Assembly: GCA_036504335.1 (NCBI GenBank)
Contig: DASXVJ010000034.1
Span: 79,225-143,224, forward strand
DNA: 64,000 nucleotides
DNA from: Fen-183 sp036504335
GTDB lineage: Bacteria > Acidobacteriota > Thermoanaerobaculia > UBA5066
Direction: 5' to 3'
The notes under the pieces are model-generated. The model searched no databases and was not told the origin of the DNA. It saw only the letters and a list, made by a program, of their open reading frames with translations. Shown in pieces: positions 57,014-64,000 of the stretch. The translations under genes and the position numbers were made by a program. How positions within the stretch are numbered: position 1 is the stretch's first letter; every line of letters starts with the position of its first letter.

Positions 57014-58945
57014 ATGGCCATCCGGGTCCGGTTTCCCGACCTCGACCACTGGAAAGCGCAGGTCAAGTGCCAGGCCGGCTGCCCGGTCGCGACGGACGCG
57101 GGACGTTACGTCCAGCTCATCGCCGAGGGCCGGGACGAGGACGCGTTCCTCGTCGCGCGTGCGCCGAATCCCTTCGCGTCGATCTGCGGACGCGTCTGCG
57201 CGGCGCCGTGCGAGGACGCCTGCCGCCGCGGCTCGATCGACGCGCCCATCGCGATCCGCGCGCTGAAACGCTTCGTCACGGAGCAGTACGGCGTCGAGTC
57301 GCGGCACCCGGGCACGCAGGACCGGCTGCTCCATGAGCCCATCCGGGAGGGAAACCGCTACTCCGGTCACCTCCCGATGCATCCCGGCGGCGGCGTTCTC
57401 TCGCCCGTTTCTTCCGGGCGACTGAAGGTCGCCGTCATCGGCGCCGGCCCGGCCGGTCTTTCGGCGGCGCACGATCTCGCGCTCCTCGGCTATTCGGTCA
57501 CCGTCTTCGAAGCCGCGGGCGAGCCCGGCGGCATGATGCGCTTCGGTATTCCGGAGTACCGGCTCCCGCGCACGCTCATCAAGGCCGAGATCGACAAGAT
57601 CCTCTCCCTGGGGATCGAGCTGCGGCTCGGGACGTCGCTCACGCCGTCCTACGGCCTCGCGGAGCTGAAGAAGGACGGCTACGCGTCCGTCTTCCTGTCC
57701 GTCGGCGTGTCGAAGGGCCGCGACCTGCAGGTCCCGGGCGTCGAGCTGGACGGCGTCGTGAAGGCCGTCGACTACCTCCTGAACGTGAACCGCGGCTTCC
57801 GGATGGATCTCGGCCGCAGGGTCGTCGTGATCGGCGGCGGGTTCGTCGCGTTCGACGCGGCGCGTACCGCGCTCCGAATCGGGCGCGAGGGGGACGTCGA
57901 CGCGCTCGAAGAGAAAGCCGGAGAGGCCGACGCGCGCCTCAAGGAAGCGTTCGACTCCGCCCGCGCCGCGCTGCGGGGCGGGGCGACCGAGGTGACGATC
58001 GTCTCGCTCGAGAACTTCGAGGAGATGCCCGTCCTCAGAAGCACGCAGGGTCACGAGGAGTTCGAGGAGACGAAGAAGGAAGGCGTCGTCTTCGTGCCGC
58101 GCCGCGGGCCGAACCGGTTCCTCGGCAGCGGCCGCCTCTCGGCCGTCGAGCTCAAGAGGGTGACCGCCGTCTTCGACACGGAGGGCCGCTTCGCGCCCGC
58201 GTACGATGAGTCGGACCTCATCACTCTCGACGCGGACGCCTGCATCCTCGCGATCGGCCAGAAGCCGGACCTCTCGTTCCTCAAGCCGGCGGACGGCGTG
58301 GGCCTCACGCCGGGCGGCACGATCGCCGTCGACCGGACGACGCTCGCGACCTCGGCGCCGGGGATCTTCGCCGGCGGCGACGTCGCGTTCGGGCCGCGGA
58401 ACCTCATCGAGGCGGTCGCGAACGGCAAGCGGGCCGCGCGCTCGATCCACGAACACCTCGCGAAGGAGAAAGCCTCGATCCACGCGACGCTCGAGATCGA
58501 GAAGATCCCGACGAACTCCTACCGGATGATCGCGGGCTTCGAGATCCTCGACCGCGAGGCGCCCCCCACGCTCGACGTCGGGCGCCGCACGGGAATCGCG
58601 GAGGTCGAGAGCGGCTACGCGGCCCCTGAAGCGCGCGCGCAGGGCGCGCGCTGCCTCGTGTGTCACGTCCAGACGATCTACGACCCGGAGGCCTGCGTCC
58701 TGTGCAACCGGTGCGTGGACGTCTGTCCCGAGTACTGCCTCGCGCTCGTACCGCTCGAGACGCTCGACTTGCCCGAGGAAGAGCGGGCGGCCCTCGCCGC
58801 TCGGGCCGAAGGCAACGGCCTCCCGCTGTCCGCGATGGTGAAGGACGACGAGCGCTGCATCCGCTGCGGCCTCTGCGCCGTTCGGTGCCCGACGGAGGCG
58901 ATGACGATGGAGAAGTTCTCGATCACGGAGGGATTCGATGAGTGA
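57014..58945 (+). CDS. FAD/4Fe-4S NAD(P)-dependent oxidoreductase (GltD-like) of the nos operon
   Basis: A 643-residue flavoprotein. The N-terminal DHWKAQVKCQAGCPVATD and ICGRVCAAPCEDAC hold the GltD-type 4Fe-4S cysteines. Two Rossmann folds follow (VAVIGAGPAGLSAAHDLALLG at about 139-159, then VVVIGGGFVAFDAARTAL). A C-terminal 2x4Fe-4S ferredoxin reads CVLCNRCVDVCPEYC and CIRCGLCAVRCP. ATG at 57014 (MAIRVRF, after AGGTGA) is chosen over a 65-codon upstream extension through the operator. Its stop overlaps the Rieske start, so it belongs to this operon. It probably feeds electrons from NAD(P)H or ferredoxin to the quinone-cytochrome partners; that role is inference. Confidence 0.88.
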   Translation: MAIRVRFPDLDHWKAQVKCQAGCPVATDAGRYVQLIAEGRDEDAFLVARAPNPFASICGRVCAAPCEDACRRGSIDAPIAIRALKRFVTEQYGVESRHPGTQDRLLHEPIREGNRYSGHLPMHPGGGVLSPVSSGRLKVAVIGAGPAGLSAAHDLALLGYSVTVFEAAGEPGGMMRFGIPEYRLPRTLIKAEIDKILSLGIELRLGTSLTPSYGLAELKKDGYASVFLSVGVSKGRDLQVPGVELDGVVKAVDYLLNVNRGFRMDLGRRVVVIGGGFVAFDAARTALRIGREGDVDALEEKAGEADARLKEAFDSARAALRGGATEVTIVSLENFEEMPVLRSTQGHEEFEETKKEGVVFVPRRGPNRFLGSGRLSAVELKRVTAVFDTEGRFAPAYDESDLITLDADACILAIGQKPDLSFLKPADGVGLTPGGTIAVDRTTLATSAPGIFAGGDVAFGPRNLIEAVANGKRAARSIHEHLAKEKASIHATLEIEKIPTNSYRMIAGFEILDREAPPTLDVGRRTGIAEVESGYAAPEARAQGARCLVCHVQTIYDPEACVLCNRCVDVCPEYCLALVPLETLDLPEEERAALAARAEGNGLPLSAMVKDDERCIRCGLCAVRCPTEAMTMEKFSITEGFDE

Positions 58946-59444
58946 GCCGAAAAGCCGGCGCGAGGTCTTCCTGAAGCTCGGAATCGGAGCGGGCGCGGCA
59001 GCGCTCGGAGCGCAGGCCGTCGCCTCGTTGAGGTCCCTCGTCCCGAACGTCTCCTACGACGCCCCGACGACCGTGAAGATCGGAATGCCGAACGACTTCC
59101 CGGACGGCATGAAGTTCCTCCCGGACGAGCGTCTGTTCGTGTTCCGGGAAGGGAAGACGCTCCACGCGGTCTCCGCGGTGTGCACGCACCTCGGCTGCAC
59201 GGTGCGCGCGGAAGCGCTGTCGTCGCCGGAGACGAAGGACGTGAGCGGCAAGCCGCTGCGCCTCACGCACCGCTTCCTCTGCCCGTGCCACGGCTCGAAG
59301 TATGCGGGGGACGGCACGAACGTGTCCGGCCCGGCGCCGAAGCCGCTCGCCTGGTACCACCTTTCGCTCTCGCCGGACGACGGGCAGCTCGTCGTCGACC
59401 TCGCGCGGCCGGTGGAGCGCGATTTCCGCTTCACCCTGGCCTGA
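58938..59444 (+). CDS. Rieske 2Fe-2S protein
   Basis: A 168-residue protein with a Tat-like N-terminus (SRREVFLKLGIGAGAAALG). The 2Fe-2S ligands are Cys82 and His84 in CTHLGC and Cys115-x-Cys117-His118 in CPCHGS. It overlaps the flavoprotein stop by eight bases and precedes a cytochrome b. This would form a Rieske/cytochrome b complex that oxidises quinol and feeds cytochrome c and NosZ. Such Rieske-cyt b modules are known in many clade II nos clusters. Confidence 0.93.
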   Translation: MSEPKSRREVFLKLGIGAGAAALGAQAVASLRSLVPNVSYDAPTTVKIGMPNDFPDGMKFLPDERLFVFREGKTLHAVSAVCTHLGCTVRAEALSSPETKDVSGKPLRLTHRFLCPCHGSKYAGDGTNVSGPAPKPLAWYHLSLSPDDGQLVVDLARPVERDFRFTLA

Positions 59445-59459
59445 AGGACGTGACGAGAC

Positions 59460-60809
59460 ATGAGCGCAAACCCCGATAAGCCCGGCCCGAAACCCGACGG
59501 CGCGCCCGGCGTCCACGCCCGGCCCTTCTGGAGCGTCCGCCCCGCCTCCGACCGCGAGGCCGGCGACTCCGTCGTCTCCAACTTCCTCCTCCACTGGTTC
59601 CCGGCGAAGACGTACAAGCCGTCGCTCGACTGGAACTACTCGTTCTGGCTCGGGACGGCCTCGGCGGCCCTCCTGCTGCTCCTCGTCGTCTCGGGGCTGC
59701 CTCTCCTCTTCCTCTACGTCCCGTCCGTCGAGCGCGCGTACGGCTCGGTGAAGGACATCGAGTACGTCACGACGTTCGGCTTCTGGATCCGGGCCGTCCA
59801 CCGCCTCTCCGCGCACCTCATGGTGGCCGTCGTCTTCCTGCACATGGTCCGCGTCTTCCTCACGGGCGCCTACAAGAACGGGCGCGGGCAGGGGCAGAGG
59901 AGAGAGCAGAACTGGGTGCTCGGCGTCGCCCTCCTCCTCCTGACGCTCCTCCTGTCGTTCACGGGCTACCTCCTGCCGTGGGACCAGCTCGCGTACTGGG
60001 CGATCACGGTCGGCACGAACATCGCGTCCTCGATCCCCTTCGTGGGCCCGGCGATCCGCGAGCTCTTGCTCGGCGGGCGCACGATCGACCAGGCCACGCT
60101 CATCCGCTTCTATGTCCTCCACTGCATCGCGCTCCCGGCCGCGATGGGCGCGATCTTCCTGTACCACATGTGGCGCGTGCGCAAGGACGGCGGCCTCGCG
60201 CGCGCGGACCGGGCGACGCTCCTTCCGGAAAAGACCGCCGAGGCCCCGTCGAAGACGAAGACCTACACGCTGCTCGGCGTCGCGCGCGGAACGTCGCCGG
60301 CCGTGAAAGCCTCGACGCTCGAGCGCCCGGACACGACGGTCAACTCCGTTCCGGACCTCACGCGGCGGGTCCTGATCGTCGTCCTCGGAATCTTCGCAGT
60401 CGTGAGCATCGCGTCGGTCTTCTACCACGCGCCGCTCGAGGAGCCCGCGAACGCGCTCGTGACCCCGAACCCCGCGAAGGCGCCGTGGTACTTCCTGTGG
60501 CTGCAGGAAATCGTCACGGATACGACGGTGAAAATCGGCTCCTTCACGATCAACGGCGCGTTCCTGGGCGGCGTCCTGCTGCCGGGGGCGCTCGTCCTCC
60601 TCCTCACCGTCTGGCCGTGGCTGGACAAGAGCGCGCCCGGCTCGGCCGGGCTGTGGTTCCCGAAGGACCGGGGCCGGCAGAACGCCGTCTTCCTCGGGTT
60701 CGTCGCGATCGTTCTCATCCTCACGTTCATCGGCACGTTCTGCCGGGGACCGTACTGGCACCTCTACTGGCCGTGGCAGGCGTGGCCCGAGCTGCCGACG
60801 AGGATCTGA
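59460..60809 (+). CDS. Cytochrome b of a Rieske complex (b6-subunit IV fusion)
   Basis: A 449-residue membrane protein. Heme ligands His114/His128 (RAVHRLSAHLMVAVVFLH) and His221/His236 (RFYVLHCIALPAAMGAIFLYH) lie in the first half. The second half contains the PAKAPWYFLWLQEIV block, a PEWY-type quinol site, and three further helices. Thus it resembles a b6 plus subunit IV joined together. With the Rieske protein it would move electrons from quinol to the pentaheme cytochrome. It lies 15 bases after the Rieske gene and is followed by the cytochrome c with one base between. Confidence 0.93.
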   Translation: MSANPDKPGPKPDGAPGVHARPFWSVRPASDREAGDSVVSNFLLHWFPAKTYKPSLDWNYSFWLGTASAALLLLLVVSGLPLLFLYVPSVERAYGSVKDIEYVTTFGFWIRAVHRLSAHLMVAVVFLHMVRVFLTGAYKNGRGQGQRREQNWVLGVALLLLTLLLSFTGYLLPWDQLAYWAITVGTNIASSIPFVGPAIRELLLGGRTIDQATLIRFYVLHCIALPAAMGAIFLYHMWRVRKDGGLARADRATLLPEKTAEAPSKTKTYTLLGVARGTSPAVKASTLERPDTTVNSVPDLTRRVLIVVLGIFAVVSIASVFYHAPLEEPANALVTPNPAKAPWYFLWLQEIVTDTTVKIGSFTINGAFLGGVLLPGALVLLLTVWPWLDKSAPGSAGLWFPKDRGRQNAVFLGFVAIVLILTFIGTFCRGPYWHLYWPWQAWPELPTRI

Positions 60810-60810
60810 C

Positions 60811-62055
60811 ATGGAAAAACGCACGGACTCTCCCTACCCGCGAATCGACCGGCCGATCCTGGCCGTCGTCGGCATCCTGCTCGTCGTCTCCTGCGCCCTC
60901 TTCGCGTGGAGCGACCGCGCGCACGACTGGCGCTACTACCAGGCGACCTTCCGGGCACAGGTCGCGGAGAAGCTCGGAGCCGAGAAGGCGAAACAGCTGC
61001 ACTCCGGCCTCCAGCAGGTCTGGGTCGCGGACCTCAGGCGCGCGGACCGGTGCATGACGTGCCACCAGGCCGCCCTGTGGAAGGGATTCGAGACGGCCGA
61101 CGAGCCGCTCCGGACGCACCCCCCGGGCCCCCTGAAGAACCACCCCGTCGAGAAATTCGGCTGCACGTCCTGCCACGGCGGACAGGGCTACGCCGTGGAC
61201 GCGACGGAGGCCCACGGGCCGATCGAGCACTGGGAGGATCCCGTGCTCGGCAAGACTCTCGGCGAGGCCTATTCGCTCGTGGACGACAAGAACGCGGCGA
61301 TGCAGATGAACTGCAACGTCTGCCACCGGTACGACCGCGAGACGAAGGGCGCGGACGCGATCAACCTCGCCAAGAAGATCGTCACGGAGCGCGGCTGCCG
61401 GGCCTGCCACGTCGTCAACGGGCGCGGCGGCTCGATCGGGCCGGACCTCACGAACGTGGGCGAGAAGGCGGCCGAGCAGTACGAGTACGGCCGCCTCTCG
61501 GGCCAGAAGACGTCGTTCGCGTGGCACGTCGCGCACTTCAAGGACCCCCGGGCGCTCGTCCCCGAGACCGTGATGCCGAACTTCCACTTCACGACGAAGG
61601 AAGCGCAGGCCCTCTCGATGCTCGTCCTCTCGTGGCGGCGGGCGCCGGTTCCCGCCGACTACCGCCCGGGCACGCCGCGCACGGATCCGCAGACGGCGTC
61701 GGAGGTCGAGGCCGAGCAGAAGATGAAGACGGGACCCGGCGCCTGGTTCGTCAAGACGGGCTGCTTCGTCTGCCACTCGATCCAGGCGCTCGGCGTCAAG
61801 AGCCCCGCCCAGATCGGTCCGGACCTCTCGACCGCGGTCGAGGACGTGCAGGCGCGCTTCGGCCGCACGCTCGACGACTTCCTGAGAGAGCCCACGGGCA
61901 CGATGGCGGTCGTCCTCTCGCGCCAGATCATCCTGACTCCGGAAGAAAAAGCCGTGGCCGTCTCGAAGATCCGGGAGGCGTTCGCGGAATACCAGAAGCA
62001 GAAGGCAGAAGAAGCGAAGGGAAAGAAACCCGCGGCCTCCGGGGCCGCCCACTGA
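60811..62055 (+). CDS. Pentaheme membrane-anchored cytochrome c
   Basis: A 414-residue protein. One N-terminal helix (LAVVGILLVVSCALFAW) anchors a periplasmic part with five CxxCH motifs: CMTCH (81), CTSCH (118), CNVCH (168), CRACH (196) and CFVCH (318). The first pair lies close together, the last stands apart in a class I-like domain after a spacer containing ETVMPNFHF, whose Met may be a heme ligand. It probably carries electrons from the cytochrome b/Rieske pair to NosZ. Start ATG is one base after the cytochrome b stop. Confidence 0.9.
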   Translation: MEKRTDSPYPRIDRPILAVVGILLVVSCALFAWSDRAHDWRYYQATFRAQVAEKLGAEKAKQLHSGLQQVWVADLRRADRCMTCHQAALWKGFETADEPLRTHPPGPLKNHPVEKFGCTSCHGGQGYAVDATEAHGPIEHWEDPVLGKTLGEAYSLVDDKNAAMQMNCNVCHRYDRETKGADAINLAKKIVTERGCRACHVVNGRGGSIGPDLTNVGEKAAEQYEYGRLSGQKTSFAWHVAHFKDPRALVPETVMPNFHFTTKEAQALSMLVLSWRRAPVPADYRPGTPRTDPQTASEVEAEQKMKTGPGAWFVKTGCFVCHSIQALGVKSPAQIGPDLSTAVEDVQARFGRTLDDFLREPTGTMAVVLSRQIILTPEEKAVAVSKIREAFAEYQKQKAEEAKGKKPAASGAAH

Positions 62056-62085
62056 GGATCGCATTCGATCCGAAGGAGAAGACAG

Positions 62086-63957
62086 ATGAGAGATGCCTCG
62101 GGTAAACGGAAGGTCCTGGCCGCGGTCGCGGGAATCTTCGCGATCTGCTTCACGGCCTGGCAGTGCGCGCCGTCGGCGCCCAAGGGGGCGAAGAAGGGCC
62201 CCGCGTCGGCGTCGGACCAGTCGGTCGCCGCGATGAAGACGTACGTCGCGCCGGGGGACCTCGACGAGTTCTACATGTTCGCGTCCGGCGGGCACTCGGG
62301 ACAGATCTACGTCTACGGCATCCCGTCCATGCGCCACCTCTCGACGATCCCCGTCTACACGCCGTACCCGGCCACGGGCTACGGCTTCGACGACGAGACG
62401 AAGGCCATGCTCGGCGGCTTCACGTGGGGCGACGTGCACCACCCGGCGCTCTCGGAGACGAACGGCGACTACGACGGCCGCTGGCTCTTCGTGAACGAGA
62501 TGAACGGCCGCGTCGCGCGCGTCGATCTCCGCGACTTCAAGACGAAACAGATCTTCGGGCCGATGCCGAACATCTCCGGCAACCACGGCTCGGCGTTCGT
62601 CACGCCGAACACCGAGTACTCGATGATGGCGTCGCGCTTCTCGATCCCGATCCCGAAGGGCAAGACGGCCCCGATCGACAAGTACGCGAGCGAGTACAAG
62701 GGCGTGATCGCCGCCGTGAAGATCGATCCGAAGACGGGCGCGATGACGCAGGGCTTCGAGATCCTGACCCCTCCGTTCGACTGGGACCTCGGGGACGCGG
62801 GCAAGAAGGTCTCCGACGGCTGGATGTTCTGGACCTGCTACAACTCCGAGCGCGCGACGGGCAAGCTCGAGGTGACGGCTTCGCAGCGGGACCGCGACTA
62901 CATCGCGGCGGTGGACTGGCGGGCGGCCGAAAAGGCGATCGCCGAGGGCAAGGGCGACCTCATCGGCGGCGTGAAGGTCCTCGACCCGAAGAAGGTGACG
63001 GGCATCTTCTACCTCCTTCCCTGCGGCAAGTCGCCGCACGGCGTGGACGTCTCGCCCGACGGCAAGTACGTCATCGGCTCCGGCAAGCTCCAGGGCGTCA
63101 CGACCGTCTTCAACTTCGAGAAGATTCAGACCGCGATCCGCAACAAGGACTTCACGGGCGACGAGGACGGCATCCCCGTCCTGAAGTACGAGTCCATCAA
63201 GGACGCCGAGGTCCCGGTGGGACTCGGGCCTCTCCACACGCAGTTCGGCGGAGACGGGTTCGCATACACCTCGCTCTTCGTCGACAGCGCGATCGCGAAG
63301 TGGAAGCTCGGCACGTGGGAAGTCGTGGACAAGATCCCGATGTCGTACTCGATCGGCCACCTCGCGGCCGCCGAGGGCGACACCTGCACGCCGAAGGGCA
63401 AGTACCTCGTCGGCCTGAACAAGCTCTCCCACGGCCGGCACCTCTCCGTCGGACCGTCGCAGCCCGAGTCCTCGCAGCTCGTGGACATCTCCGAGGAGAA
63501 GATGAAGCTTCTCTACGACGCGTTCACGGAGCCCGAGCCCCACTACGCGCAGATCGTCTTGGCCAAGACGCTCCACCCGATCGAGGTCTACCCGAAGGAG
63601 GAGAACAAGGACCCGAACGCGGTCTGGGACGTCAAGGACGCCGTCGTCACGCGCCAGGGCACGAACGTCCTCGCGAAGGTCGTCCTCGTGCGCTCGACGA
63701 TCACGCCGCAGGCCATCGAGGTGAACCAGGGCGACACGGTCAAGGTCGTCATGACGAACATCGAGCAGACGACCGACGAGCTGCACGGCTTCGGGCTCCT
63801 CGACTACAACATCAACATCGTCGTGGATCCGGGCGAGACCAAGACCGTCACGTTCAAGGCCGACAAGCCGGGCGTCTTCCCGTACTACTGCACGAACTTC
63901 TGCTCGGCGCTCCACCAGGAGATGCAGGGCTACCTCATCGTCAAGGGAAAGAGCTAG
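62086..63957 (+). CDS. nosZ: Nitrous-oxide reductase, clade II (Sec type)
   Basis: A 623-residue NosZ. CuZ-region histidines include His118-His119 (WGDVHHPALSETNGDYDGRW) and others in KSPHGVDVS and KLSHGRH; the CuA domain has Cys602, Cys606, His610 and Met613 in YYCTNFCSALHQEMQGY. It reduces N2O to N2 in the periplasm. The N-terminus (LAAVAGIFAICFTAWQC) is hydrophobic with no twin-Arg, so it is the Sec, clade II type. A lipobox is not convincing because Gln precedes the Cys. RBS GAAGGAGAAG before the ATG. nosD, nosF, nosY and nosL would be expected beyond the window. Confidence 0.95.
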   Translation: MRDASGKRKVLAAVAGIFAICFTAWQCAPSAPKGAKKGPASASDQSVAAMKTYVAPGDLDEFYMFASGGHSGQIYVYGIPSMRHLSTIPVYTPYPATGYGFDDETKAMLGGFTWGDVHHPALSETNGDYDGRWLFVNEMNGRVARVDLRDFKTKQIFGPMPNISGNHGSAFVTPNTEYSMMASRFSIPIPKGKTAPIDKYASEYKGVIAAVKIDPKTGAMTQGFEILTPPFDWDLGDAGKKVSDGWMFWTCYNSERATGKLEVTASQRDRDYIAAVDWRAAEKAIAEGKGDLIGGVKVLDPKKVTGIFYLLPCGKSPHGVDVSPDGKYVIGSGKLQGVTTVFNFEKIQTAIRNKDFTGDEDGIPVLKYESIKDAEVPVGLGPLHTQFGGDGFAYTSLFVDSAIAKWKLGTWEVVDKIPMSYSIGHLAAAEGDTCTPKGKYLVGLNKLSHGRHLSVGPSQPESSQLVDISEEKMKLLYDAFTEPEPHYAQIVLAKTLHPIEVYPKEENKDPNAVWDVKDAVVTRQGTNVLAKVVLVRSTITPQAIEVNQGDTVKVVMTNIEQTTDELHGFGLLDYNINIVVDPGETKTVTFKADKPGVFPYYCTNFCSALHQEMQGYLIVKGKS

Positions 63958-63970
63958 GGGAAGGGGATCC

Positions 63971-63994
63971 GGGGAGGGCCGCGCGGCCCACCCC
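63971..63994 (+). other. GC-rich hairpin downstream of nosZ
   Basis: GGGG-A-GGGCC, the loop GCGC and GGCCC-A-CCCC form a long GC stem with one mismatch, 14 bases after the nosZ stop. No T run is seen before the window ends, so whether this terminates transcription cannot be judged. Confidence 0.4.
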
Positions 63995-64000
63995 CGATCG

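Noticed and set aside
62106..62175. NosZ as a lipoprotein
   Set aside because: The Cys after AWQ lacks a small residue at position -1, so the lipobox is poor; Sec export with an uncertain cleavage site is preferred.
60727..63915. Frame of more than 1000 codons opposite nosZ and the pentaheme cytochrome
   Set aside because: No motif, dominated by Arg, Val, Asp and Leu; nosZ and the cytochrome on the plus strand are certain.
1..64000. tRNA, rRNA, CRISPR arrays, insertion sequences, attachment sites, replication origin
   Set aside because: Looked for on both strands by eye; no tRNA-like cloverleaf, spaced direct repeats, transposase or DnaA box cluster was recognised. Short structural RNAs could be missed without a covariance search.

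Overview
The window reads as dense, high-GC bacterial chromosome. There is almost no intergenic space, most operon junctions overlap as ATGA or GTGA, and no rRNA, tRNA, CRISPR array or insertion sequence was seen. The gene set (clade II NosZ, NrfHA with a His-ligated first heme, NapA of the longer roughly 900-residue type, YyaL/DUF255, DinB-like proteins, an IlvD/IlvB/IlvC/Leu operon) would suit an uncultured Acidobacteriota-like or similar deep-branching Gram-negative. That placement is inference and is not proven by any marker gene here.

Layout. 1-2640 holds the end of one gene, then an arsenic block (ArsR, ArsM methyltransferase, thioredoxin-type ArsC) facing a TauE/SafE permease. 2699-3911 carries small membrane and zinc proteins and a methyltransferase. 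4022-7151 is an ArsR-controlled pair of PLP enzymes (cysteine desulfurase-like and Cys/Met gamma-lyase-like). 7210-13976 is an RND efflux operon (TolC, adaptor, permease) with a small P-II-like protein, an FmdB zinc ribbon and a DUF302 protein. 14048-24297 is mixed housekeeping: OsmC, acyltransferase, DinB proteins, FAH hydrolase, YyaL-type thioredoxin protein, HpcH/HpaI aldolase, citrate synthase and a CBS protein. 24412-27543 is one large SIR2-NTPase-TPR gene of visibly different base composition, probably an acquired antiphage gene. 27649-31306 holds a nitrilase and a two-domain FAD/Fe-S dehydrogenase.

31406-45576 is the branched-chain amino acid region: leuCD, then, behind a divergent LysR gene, ilvD-ilvB-ilvN-ilvC-leuA-leuB-ilvE-ilvA. 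Upstream of ilvD lies a complete transcription attenuator that has not been marked as a gene: a 29-codon leader peptide with runs of Val and Leu codons, an antiterminator pairing and a terminator with nine Ts. The leuA product lacks the usual C-terminal leucine-sensing domain, so control may rest on attenuation.

45602-63957 is a sensor kinase followed by a nitrogen-respiration island: CBS protein, NrfA-NrfH (nitrite to ammonium), NapD-NapA with NapB joined in frame (nitrate to nitrite), a hemerythrin-like nitrosative-stress protein, and a FAD/Fe-S protein, Rieske, cytochrome b, pentaheme cytochrome c and NosZ (N2O to N2). Three promoters in this island share an ATGAC-N4-GTCAT type palindrome (one copy imperfect), which suggests one Crp/Fnr-family regulator for the whole set. 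Together these genes would let the cell respire nitrate to ammonium and also consume N2O.
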